Source: a virus
DNA length: 20,666 nucleotides
Reading direction: 5' to 3' (one strand)
IMG/VR virus record: IMGVR_UViG_3300006920_000329
Location: 1-20,666 of that record
Below are positions 9,143-15,070 of this stretch, piece by piece. Position 1 is the stretch's first letter. Every line of letters starts with the position of its first letter. The notes beneath the pieces were generated by a model. That model saw only the letters and a list, made by a program, of their open reading frames with translations. It did no database searches and had not been told where the DNA came from. The position numbers and the translations under genes are program-made.

Positions 9143-10717
9143 ATGAAGCTAAACGAGAACCAACAAAAAGCCGTAGATTTAGACCAACCCCTCATCGTAG
9201 TAACAGCCAGCCCGGGATCGGGAAAGACAGCAACCCTTGTGGCGAGCGTGAAGCAAGCGATTAAGACAAGGCGAGTAAGCCCAGAAAAGGTCGCTGTTTT
9301 TACATTTACAATCTCAGCAGCCCGGGAATTCGCAGATAGGCTCAAAGAAGCCGGCGTGCCGAAGCTGGGCTATATCGGGACGCTGCATGGATGGGCGCTG
9401 CGATACGGAATAGAAGCAAGCAAGATAGCAACGGTAATAGACGGCGTAGCATACAAGCGGATCATAGACGAAGAGCTCAAGCGCTTAGCTTTCGCTGACG
9501 GACTAGCCAGCAAAGTGAAGAGCGCCCTCATTGAAGGCAAAACGCTAGGCGGCAAGGGCAAGCTGGGGATGGCATCGATTAAAAAGAATCTCGCTAATAA
9601 GAAAATTTGTCCGCTTAACGATTTGATCGAAACGGCAACCGAGATCCTAAAGGAAAACGAACTTGGGAGAAACCCAGATCACAAGCCCTTTGATGCAATA
9701 TACGTAGATGAGTATCAAGATACTTCGGACGGAGATCACGATTGCTACCAAGCAATGAAAGCTAAATATCAATTCTACGTGGGAGACAGCGATCAAAGCG
9801 TCTATGGATTCAGAGGATCCAATCACGAAAATCTCGACAAATTAGCAATCGAAGCGAGCAAGCAAGGATGCCACGTAGTGCTCGAAAAGAACTACAGGAG
9901 CGGGAAAAGAATTTGTGAGTTTGCTCAAAAAATCATTGGCGATATCAAAAACCGAGTGCCAAAAGAAATGCAAGCGGCAAAAAACATAACCGACTTTGTC
10001 AACATTCAGCAATACGAGACTGACGCAGAAGAGATAAGCACGATCGGCAAATTCATCATCTCACAGCTAGAAGCCGGCGTAGAAGCAAGCCAGATAGCAG
10101 TGCTCACAAGATATAACACAGACGCAATACGAATAGCCGAAGCACTGCGATGCGGAAACAACCTCCCGGTAAGCCTTCCGGGGCAAAAAAATGAGCAGGA
10201 AAAAAACAAAATCGATCTGGCGGTCGAAATCGTAGCCGATCCGAAATCAAAGTCCCTCAAAAAGTGGGAAGAGATCTACGGAGAAGTGCCAGACAACTAC
10301 GACCCATTAGTGATTGCCGGGGGGAACTTGGAAAAAGCGCTGACCATTGCCGGGATAAACAGCGCAGATGCCACGAGAATCGCCACAGTAGCATCGCAGC
10401 AACCAGATAGGTGGACACGGAAGCAAGAAAGCATCCTGCGCCTTAGAGGGGCAGCAAAAGAGCATATCGCAGAAAACACGGAACAAGGGAATATACAAGT
10501 GATCACGATGCACGGCAGCAAGGGAAAAGAATACCAAGCGGTATGGATTGCACACGCAGACAGCAAGGCACTACCAGACACGGATGACTCACGCCGGCTC
10601 GCATATGTGGCAGCGACCCGAGCTAAAAGACAGCTGGTTGTTTCAAGCTCGAAAAGCAAGCCCGACTTCACAGGTAAAATAGAATCCGGATTGACACCTT
10701 CCCCGGTTTATTCATAA
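9143..10717 (+). CDS. UvrD/Rep-like superfamily 1 DNA helicase
   Basis: A 524-residue SF1A helicase with the full motif set in order: Q motif NENQQKAV (4-11), Walker A ASPGSGKT (22-29), motif Ia VFTFTISAA, GTLHGWALRYG, motif II VDEYQDT (188-194), motif III GDSDQSVYGFRG (214-225), motif IV KNYRSGKRI, motif V ITMHGSKGKEYQ and motif VI RLAYVAATRAK (485-495). UvrD and Rep translocate 3' to 5' on ssDNA and unwind or strip proteins. At 524 residues it is shorter than E. coli UvrD (about 720), implying reduced 1B/2B subdomains. Motif II has an extra Tyr (DEYQDT). It is the last gene of the recombination operon, and a consensus -35 box for the downstream replication genes lies inside its last codons. 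It lacks any nuclease domain. Confidence 0.93.
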   Translation: MKLNENQQKAVDLDQPLIVVTASPGSGKTATLVASVKQAIKTRRVSPEKVAVFTFTISAAREFADRLKEAGVPKLGYIGTLHGWALRYGIEASKIATVIDGVAYKRIIDEELKRLAFADGLASKVKSALIEGKTLGGKGKLGMASIKKNLANKKICPLNDLIETATEILKENELGRNPDHKPFDAIYVDEYQDTSDGDHDCYQAMKAKYQFYVGDSDQSVYGFRGSNHENLDKLAIEASKQGCHVVLEKNYRSGKRICEFAQKIIGDIKNRVPKEMQAAKNITDFVNIQQYETDAEEISTIGKFIISQLEAGVEASQIAVLTRYNTDAIRIAEALRCGNNLPVSLPGQKNEQEKNKIDLAVEIVADPKSKSLKKWEEIYGEVPDNYDPLVIAGGNLEKALTIAGINSADATRIATVASQQPDRWTRKQESILRLRGAAKEHIAENTEQGNIQVITMHGSKGKEYQAVWIAHADSKALPDTDDSRRLAYVAATRAKRQLVVSSSKSKPDFTGKIESGLTPSPVYS

Positions 10718-10718
10718 A
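10691..10718 (+). promoter_or_regulatory. Sigma-70-like promoter for the replication genes
   Basis: TTGACA at 10691-10696 is a perfect -35 hexamer within the last codons of the helicase gene. CATAAA at 10713-10718, after a 16-base spacer, matches 4 of 6 positions of TATAAT, with the ATAA core intact. The stretch overlaps the helicase stop and leads to the 124-base gap before the initiator gene, a logical place for an early promoter. Confidence 0.5.
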
Positions 10719-10740
10719 ACCCTAACGCCCAAATAAAATC

Positions 10741-10779
10741 GTCCGCCCCCGGGGAAAAGCGAAAACACCGGGAACGGAC
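10741..10779 (+). other. Strong hairpin in the leader of the initiator gene
   Basis: GTCCG (10741-10745) pairs with CGGAC (10775-10779). Inside that, CCCGG (10748-10752) pairs with CCGGG (10768-10772), separated from the outer stem by a 2x2 internal loop (CC/AA). The A-rich loop is 15 bases. No T-run follows, so a simple terminator is unlikely. It lies downstream of the putative promoter and about 60 bases before the initiator ATG, so it would be in the 5' leader. Role unknown. Confidence 0.5.
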
Positions 10780-10841
10780 TACACGTAGCACATGGACGCA
10801 GCGTGCAAGGGCATTTGAACTACAAACACGAGAACCAAACA

Positions 10842-11561
10842 ATGAAAAAAAGCATATCCTACAACTTTGATGTAGATGACGCAGTGAAATACGGCGTAGA
10901 CGAAGCAATAATACTCAGCAACATACGATACTGGGTGTTCACCAACCAAGCGAAAAACCACAACTTCAAGCTGGGCAAGTATTGGACATACAACAGCGCT
11001 GAAGCGCTAACTAGGCTTTACCCGTTCTGGACACGCAGAAAGATAGCGAGGCTGCTCCAGAGGCTTGAGGCGAGCGGAGCGATCATCAGCAGCAAAGACA
11101 CTGAGGGCGGAGATCAAACGAAATGGTATACCACAAACGACAATAAACCATTGGTCAATTCTGACCAAAGGGCACTGGACAATTCTGACCAACCATTGGT
11201 CAATTCTGACCAATCCGTATATAAACAATTAAAAAACACTATTGTAAAACAAAGAGGGGAACCTATTAAGGAAAGTGAAATTAATCAAATTGATGGTTTC
11301 AATAAGCACCTCAGTGAAAACCCTGCCTTTGCAATCGCATGGTCGGATTGGATCGAATATCGCAAAGCCAGACGCAAACCCATGAGTGTCCACGCATCCA
11401 ACCGACTAAAGAAAACGCTGAATAAACACACGGTGCAAGAATGCATCGAGGCGATAGACACGTCGATCCAGAGTGACTGGTCTGGTCTTTTCCCCAAGAC
11501 CCGGAGCATGGGCAAGCAAAGCGAAATCAAGCCCGGGGAAAACATAGACAAGCTCATATGA
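10842..11561 (+). CDS. Phage replication initiator / replisome organiser (winged helix)
   Basis: The frame is open from a GTG at 10803, but the ATG at 10842 is preferred because MKKSISYNFDVDDAVKYG is the typical start of these proteins; this gives 239 residues. Residues about 8-85 form a winged-helix DNA-binding domain (GVDEAIILSNIRYWV, then YWTYNSAEALTRLYPFWTRRKIARLLQRLEASGAI). A flexible linker follows with three NSDQ repeats, whose DNA forms the iterons of a probable origin. The C-terminal domain (WSDWIEYRKARRKPMS...QECIEAIDTSIQSDWSGLFP) resembles the loader-contact domain of phage replication proteins. The ATGA overlap with the next gene and a DnaC-like loader 0.4 kb downstream mirror the lambda O-P arrangement. 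The initiator role is established for the family; the specific partner is inferred. Confidence 0.82.
   Translation: MKKSISYNFDVDDAVKYGVDEAIILSNIRYWVFTNQAKNHNFKLGKYWTYNSAEALTRLYPFWTRRKIARLLQRLEASGAIISSKDTEGGDQTKWYTTNDNKPLVNSDQRALDNSDQPLVNSDQSVYKQLKNTIVKQRGEPIKESEINQIDGFNKHLSENPAFAIAWSDWIEYRKARRKPMSVHASNRLKKTLNKHTVQECIEAIDTSIQSDWSGLFPKTRSMGKQSEIKPGENIDKLI
11151..11213 (+). repeat. Three 18-bp dyad iterons, probable replication origin
   Basis: Three copies lie at 11151-11168, 11175-11192 and 11196-11213. Copies 1 and 3 are identical (TTGGTCAATTCTGACCAA); copy 2 differs at three bases in its left arm. Each is an inverted repeat with 7-base arms TTGGTCA/TGACCAA around ATTC. Spacing is 24 and 21 bases, about two helical turns. 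The array lies within the initiator gene linker, as the lambda O iterons do, and encodes a repeated NSDQ motif. An AT-rich tract follows immediately. Confidence 0.75.
11214..11254 (+). other. AT-rich tract beside the iterons, candidate unwinding element
   Basis: About 40 bases, strongly A/T-rich (including GTATATAAACAATTAAAAAA), directly follow the third iteron. The neighbouring coding sequence is clearly more GC-rich. In lambda-type origins the AT-rich stretch next to the iterons is where the duplex opens. Assignment is by position and composition only. Confidence 0.55.
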
Positions 11562-11902
11562 ATGATTCAAACTGGTTGCTTTTGATTATTGGCGCAGGAT
11601 TAGGATTTGCATCCAAAGCGGCGCTACAACTCATGGCTCAAAAACACGAGCGAAATCAAAACACCGACACGGGCAGGGAAAACGTGAAGCAGATCATGAG
11701 CATGATGCTGAGACATAAAAGCTACACGGACAGATCCTACACAGCGATCCGCAAGGCGATAGGCGGATACGAAGATGACGAGATCCGGAAGATGCTGCAC
11801 GAAGTGGGAGCTAGACAAACCAACATCAAAGGAGTGGAGTGGTGGTATTTGATCGACCGGAGCATGGAAAGAATCGAAAGACGAAACAACGCCAAAAAAT
11901 AG
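11558..11902 (+). CDS. Small membrane-anchored protein of the replication operon
   Basis: A 114-residue protein whose ATG overlaps the initiator stop (ATGA), so the two are translationally coupled. Residues about 6-24 (WLLLIIGAGLGFASKAALQL) form one transmembrane segment at the N-terminus. The rest is soluble and charged. Residues about 50-100 (HKSYTDRSYTAIRKAIGGYEDDEIRKMLHEVGA...VEWWYLIDR) read like a small winged-helix domain. A membrane-tethered DNA-binding protein could anchor phage replication to the envelope, but that is inference. I do not recognise the family. It ends in a basic tail (RIERRNNAKK). Confidence 0.72.
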   Translation: MNDSNWLLLIIGAGLGFASKAALQLMAQKHERNQNTDTGRENVKQIMSMMLRHKSYTDRSYTAIRKAIGGYEDDEIRKMLHEVGARQTNIKGVEWWYLIDRSMERIERRNNAKK

Positions 11903-11955
11903 CTAGCCAATTCGAGCCGTAAGCGTTACCTTTAATCGAACCAACCAACAAAACT

Positions 11956-12645
11956 ATGGGATTATTTGATGACGAAACAAAATGCTGCATGTGCAAAAAA
12001 GCACTGACCACCGGCGAGGAACTGATGTGCAGCGACTGCGAAAAAGCAGCCGAGGACAGCAAAGCGGAATACGCCAGAAAAGCAGAAGAGACGAAATACA
12101 AGATGCTCTCCATACGATGGCGCTCGATCTGCCCGGAATCATACCGGAAATCACAGATAGCCAAACTGCCGGCGGAAATGGCTAGCCTTTACAAGACATG
12201 GAACTGCAAAGAGCCGGAAAGCATATACATGAAAGGCCCGAGTGGGATAGGGAAAACAAGCGCAGCCTTTATATTTGCCAGAGCTTCTCACTTTGAAGGG
12301 CTCAAGGTTTCCTACTGGCAAGCAAGCGACCTAAGACAAAGGGCGATTAAAGCAGCATCAAGTGAAGAGAAATTTGACAAATTCAAAAAGGAATTTCTTC
12401 ATGCAGATTTGATCATTCTCGATGACTTCGGGAACACAGCAAAGACAGCAGCGAGCGATGAGCACTTGCTGAGCCTGCTGGAGGGGATCAAGGCGAAAGA
12501 GATCACAACGATCACGACAACACAGCACCACGGAAAAGAACTGGTCGAATCATTCCACAACTCAAGCATAGGCATGGCGATAAGCAACCGAGTGCAGAAT
12601 GCCATACGCATCGATTTATTCGCCCAAAAGGAGCTACCCAATTAA
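11956..12645 (+). CDS. DnaC/IstB-like helicase loader ATPase with zinc ribbon
   Basis: A 229-residue AAA+ ATPase. The N-terminus carries two CxxC pairs, C10/C13 and C25/C28, a zinc ribbon like that of phage and Gram-positive loaders. Walker A is GPSGIGKT (94-101) and Walker B is LIILDDFG (D156, D157). A sensor 1 stretch TTITTTQ and an arginine-bearing AISNRVQNAIRIDL segment complete the DnaC/DnaI pattern. Such loaders open or place the replicative DnaB ring at the origin. It follows the initiator gene by one small gene, the classic initiator-then-loader order. The start ATG is preceded by a Shine-Dalgarno-free C/A-rich leader (CCAACCAACAAAACT). The 53-base gap before it holds a GTAA-GCG-TTAC dyad at about 11919-11929. 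No replicative helicase gene is in the window, so the host DnaB is the probable client. Confidence 0.87.
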   Translation: MGLFDDETKCCMCKKALTTGEELMCSDCEKAAEDSKAEYARKAEETKYKMLSIRWRSICPESYRKSQIAKLPAEMASLYKTWNCKEPESIYMKGPSGIGKTSAAFIFARASHFEGLKVSYWQASDLRQRAIKAASSEEKFDKFKKEFLHADLIILDDFGNTAKTAASDEHLLSLLEGIKAKEITTITTTQHHGKELVESFHNSSIGMAISNRVQNAIRIDLFAQKELPN

Positions 12646-12663
12646 TCAAACACCACAAAACAA

Positions 12664-12990
12664 ATGATAAAAGACACCCGACAATTTGAAACGATAACTT
12701 TGATCCAGATCATCGGAGCTATTGCTTCGGCATTCCTTCTAGAACACACAAGCGCCATGTGGGTAATAATCGGCGGCTCTTGGCTCGTGATAGCCGTAGC
12801 AATGTGCAATACATGGAGACTTGAGGAACAGAAATGGTCACACTTAGGAAGCTGGGCAGAAGCAGCTACGCTTATCCTTTTGATTCTTGCAGCCAGCAAA
12901 GGCGGAAACGTCTGGGCATTAATCGGAATCAGATTTGCCGGGACTCTCCTCACCTTTGCTGGCATCGGAAAAAAGACAACCCATGAATGA
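12664..12990 (+). CDS. Small multi-pass membrane protein of unknown function
   Basis: A 108-residue hydrophobic protein with about four predicted membrane segments (residues 11-27, 31-50, 66-79 and 83-101) joined by short charged loops. The loop at 51-62 (WRLEEQKWSHLG) is charged. It starts 18 bases after the loader gene, behind a C/A-rich leader, and its stop overlaps the next gene by 8 bases. Holin, superinfection-exclusion or antiholin roles are possible for a phage protein of this size. However, it lies in the replication region with no lysis genes nearby, so none can be favoured. Confidence 0.68.
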   Translation: MIKDTRQFETITLIQIIGAIASAFLLEHTSAMWVIIGGSWLVIAVAMCNTWRLEEQKWSHLGSWAEAATLILLILAASKGGNVWALIGIRFAGTLLTFAGIGKKTTHE

Positions 12991-13297
12991 AAGCAAAGAG
13001 AGGGAACAGATCAAGCGACAGCGATGGAAGCATCTGGTGGTTTTACCATACGACACCCTGCTCAGAATGCGGGTGAGCAGCGAAAGCAGACCGGAGATAG
13101 AGCACATTGTCGATCTAGGTGGTTATCGGGGAAACGGAGAGTGCAGCTGCGAGCATTTCGAGTTTAGGCTTCGACCCCAAATAGAAGAAAAGCCCGGAGG
13201 CAAGCCAAAGCGCTGCCTGCACATTGAAGCAGCAAGATCTGCGCTTGTTGATCTGGTGATTGGGAAGCTGACCAACCCGCACCACTATGAATCCTAA
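12983..13297 (+). CDS. Small SWIM-type zinc-finger protein
   Basis: The frame is open to 12935, but the ATG at 12983 gives the natural start MNESKEREQIKRQRWKH, overlapping the preceding stop by 8 bases; the product is 104 residues. It has a clear SWIM zinc-finger pattern CxC-x21-CxH at C54, C56, C78 and H80 (ECSCEHFEFR...KRCLHIEAAR). The N-terminus is very basic. SWIM fingers bind DNA or protein and occur in bacterial SNF2 helicases and in small phage proteins. Its stop overlaps the RecU-like gene start by 11 bases, so it is tightly coupled to a Holliday-junction enzyme and may help target it to DNA; that partnership is inference. Confidence 0.76.
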   Translation: MNESKEREQIKRQRWKHLVVLPYDTLLRMRVSSESRPEIEHIVDLGGYRGNGECSCEHFEFRLRPQIEEKPGGKPKRCLHIEAARSALVDLVIGKLTNPHHYES

Positions 13298-13811
13298 GAG
13301 AACAAACGCAAAAAACACAGGCAAGCTCATCGAAAAGCTACTCGACACGATCCATCTGGAATACAGCCTGCGTGGATACGCAGACCTAGAAAAGGTAGAC
13401 CCACCGGTAAGAGTGCTAGGCGGAGGCTTTAAAAGAAGGGTGATCTTCAAACAAAATCCGTTCTTAGATTACACTGGAGCACTAAGAGAAAACGGCAGAA
13501 TGCTGATGATCGAGGCAAAAAGCACAGAGAAGCCAACCCTGCCATGCGGAGGTGAGAATGGGCTAACGGGCAAGCAACTAGCAGCAATGAAACGCTGGGA
13601 GGCAGCAGGAGCAATCACGGGCGTGTTTTGGTATTGCATGGAAAAGAAAGACGCACGCATCCTCACAATCGCAGACATAGAGATCACGCTAGAACACAGG
13701 AAGAGCGCAACATGGGAAACCGCAATACCCATACCACACATCGAGGGCGCAGGATCGTGGGATTACTTGCCGTTATTAATCGACATAGACAGCAAGCGAA
13801 AAGGAACGTAA
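13287..13811 (+). CDS. RecU-like Holliday-junction resolvase (PD-(D/E)XK)
   Basis: A 174-residue nuclease of the RecU type. The catalytic set is visible: D61 in FLDYTGAL, E76-A-K78 in LMIEAKST, and downstream Q97 in LTGKQLAAMKRW, followed by the family strand GAITGVFWY. The upstream YADLEKVDPPVRV matches the RecU stretch that carries an additional acidic/basic pair (E35, K36). RecU cleaves four-way junctions into nicked duplexes; in a phage it would resolve replication or recombination intermediates before packaging. The start overlaps the SWIM-protein stop, and the product is slightly shorter than cellular RecU (about 200). The C-terminus lies in a region with regulatory direct repeats (from 13803). 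Confidence 0.82.
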   Translation: MNPKRTNAKNTGKLIEKLLDTIHLEYSLRGYADLEKVDPPVRVLGGGFKRRVIFKQNPFLDYTGALRENGRMLMIEAKSTEKPTLPCGGENGLTGKQLAAMKRWEAAGAITGVFWYCMEKKDARILTIADIEITLEHRKSATWETAIPIPHIEGAGSWDYLPLLIDIDSKRKGT

Positions 13812-13835
13812 ACAAAACTTGACGGAACGTAAACA
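13803..13835 (+). promoter_or_regulatory. Two identical 12-bp direct repeats, candidate operators
   Basis: GGAACGTAAACA occurs at 13803-13814 and again at 13824-13835, exactly 21 bases (two helical turns) apart. The second copy overlaps a -35-like box and both lie just upstream of a small helix-turn-helix gene, the usual arrangement of an autoregulatory operator. Related sequences occur near other early gene starts. Confidence 0.6.
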
Positions 13836-13848
13836 TACCGACTAGAAT
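13819..13848 (+). promoter_or_regulatory. Sigma-70-like promoter for the HTH and ParB-domain genes
   Basis: TTGACG at 13819-13824 (5 of 6 matches to TTGACA) is followed, after 18 bases, by TAGAAT at 13843-13848 (5 of 6 matches to TATAAT). The ATG of the helix-turn-helix gene is only 6 bases after the -10 box, so transcripts from this promoter would be nearly leaderless for that gene. The candidate operator lies in the spacer. Confidence 0.55.
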
Positions 13849-13854
13849 ACCAAC

Positions 13855-14115
13855 ATGGGCAAAACGCAAGATCAAATCACGAGCAGGCAGCGAGCATACG
13901 AATCATTAGAAGCAGTGAGGGCATACGTGAAAGCAAACCACGGCAGCGTTCAGAAAATCGCAAACATGATGAGCGAAGCAAGCGGTGAGAACATAGCAAG
14001 GCACACAGTGAGCCGGTGGCTGCGAGATACGAATATCAAATTTCAACAGCCCTCGCTTGGGCACGCCCTAGCATTATTTGACGCAATCCAAACACTCCAA
14101 ACATCAGACCAATAA
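13855..14115 (+). CDS. Small helix-turn-helix DNA-binding protein, likely regulator
   Basis: An 86-residue basic protein. Residues about 30-58 (GSVQKIANMMSEASGENIARHTVSRWLRD) form a helix-turn-helix with RHTVSRWL as recognition helix, as in phage Cro/CI-like and transposase-like regulators. The helix at 65-80 (PSLGHALALFDAIQTL) could mediate dimerisation. It lies directly behind a good promoter flanked by two identical 12-bp repeats, which suggests it controls its own synthesis and perhaps other early units with the same motif. That link is inference from position. Six bases separate it from the ParB-domain gene, so the two are co-expressed. Confidence 0.72.
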   Translation: MGKTQDQITSRQRAYESLEAVRAYVKANHGSVQKIANMMSEASGENIARHTVSRWLRDTNIKFQQPSLGHALALFDAIQTLQTSDQ

Positions 14116-14121
14116 AAAGCA

Positions 14122-14964
14122 ATGACAAAAGACGCAATAGAATGCCATGAACTGGCGCTGGCAGTGCCAGAAATGACAGACGTAGAATACCAAGAGCTAC
14201 TGCAATCCATAAAAGAAAACGGACAGAGAGAGCCGGGAATCATGCTGGACGGCAAAGTGCTCGATGGAAGACACCGCAGCAGAGCCTGCGAAGAGCTCGA
14301 CATTCCGTTTGCATACAGACCATACGACATCAAAAGGGACGGAATCATCCCAGAGATGGTCGTGCTAGACGCAAACATAAGACGCAGGCATCTCAGCGCA
14401 GGGCAAAAAGCAGCTATCGGCGCAGAGCTTTCAGAGAAAATCAAAGAAGAGAAAGCCAAAATCAAAGCCATGAGTAAAGCGCCAGCTGGCGCCAATATAA
14501 ACGGCAAAACAGCAGTAATAGCAGCGGATAAGGTAGGAGCAAGCCACCGGAGCGTGCAAAGAGCAGAAAAGCTCAAGAAAGACGACCCGGCAGCATTTGA
14601 CGAAGTCAAGAGTGGCAACATAAAGCTCAATACAGCCGTAGAAAAAACAGAAAGGCAAAAGCTATCCAAAGGATTAATCGAAAAGCATGAAGGAGAATTC
14701 ATCGAAGCAATCGATAGCGGAGCGCTGCTTAAAACAACCAAAGAGCTAAAAGAATTCACCCAGCTAAACGAAGCAGACCAGAAAGCGATCTGGAAAATGG
14801 TGGCAAAAGGGTGGACAGTCAAAAAAGCACTGCGATACATCAAAGAAGACATGGACAACGATAGCACAATCAAAGATCTGGTGCTCAGAGCGATGGACAC
14901 GCCAGAAAAAAACCATTTTACATGCGTGGTCGCAGGCTGGGAAATCAGCGCAACGAAAATCTAA
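14122..14964 (+). CDS. ParB/Srx-domain protein
   Basis: A 280-residue protein with an N-terminal ParB-like (ParB/sulfiredoxin) domain: YQELLQSIKENGQREPGIML, then LDGRHRSRACEEL (47-59), where G-R-H-R is the nucleotide-binding signature. After it comes RRRHLSAGQKAAIGAEL (about 91-107), usual in phage ParB-domain proteins. A helix-turn-helix-like stretch (ADKVGASHRSVQRAEKLKK) follows, then a charged helical C-terminus. ParB proteins bind CTP and DNA in partition, but phage members also act as regulators or nuclease-like proteins. No ParA ATPase is present in this window, so plasmid-style partition is not supported. It shares a transcript with the preceding regulator; its actual role here is unknown. 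Confidence 0.8.
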   Translation: MTKDAIECHELALAVPEMTDVEYQELLQSIKENGQREPGIMLDGKVLDGRHRSRACEELDIPFAYRPYDIKRDGIIPEMVVLDANIRRRHLSAGQKAAIGAELSEKIKEEKAKIKAMSKAPAGANINGKTAVIAADKVGASHRSVQRAEKLKKDDPAAFDEVKSGNIKLNTAVEKTERQKLSKGLIEKHEGEFIEAIDSGALLKTTKELKEFTQLNEADQKAIWKMVAKGWTVKKALRYIKEDMDNDSTIKDLVLRAMDTPEKNHFTCVVAGWEISATKI

Positions 14965-14984
14965 ACAATCCCTCCAAACAACTA

Positions 14985-15060
14985 GCTCCGGCTCCCTTTA
15001 ACTTACATGACAATAATGCCAATGGGAACATGGTTGCTCCCAAAGCGGGGGAGTCGGAGC
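14985..15060 (+). promoter_or_regulatory. Structured leader RNA before the SF2 helicase gene, with competing stems
   Basis: GCTCCGGCTCCC (14985-14996) can pair with GGGAGTCGGAGC (15049-15060) over 12 bp with one G-U pair. GGGAG (15049-15053) could instead pair with CTCCC (15037-15041) around a 7-base loop, while GGGAACA and TGCTCCC (about 15024-15041) can form an inner stem. The GGAG at 15056-15059, 11 bases before the helicase ATG, would be buried in the long stem. Together these suggest a translational switch or attenuator. No long T-run follows the stem. Confidence 0.5.
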
Positions 15061-15070
15061 GCTTATTCTA

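Noticed and set aside
7108-10717. Gabija-like defence system (ATPase plus UvrD-like helicase)
   Set aside because: The ATPase has a zinc hook and long coiled coils of the Rad50 type and shows no C-terminal TOPRIM nuclease as GajA has. The neighbours are phage recombination and replication genes.
14122-14964. Plasmid-type partition locus
   Set aside because: There is no ParA-like ATPase beside the ParB-domain gene and no obvious parS-like centromere.
14985-15060. A tRNA gene
   Set aside because: The length and acceptor-like stem fit, but there is no D-arm, no proper anticodon arm, the T-loop lacks TTCRA and no CCA end follows.
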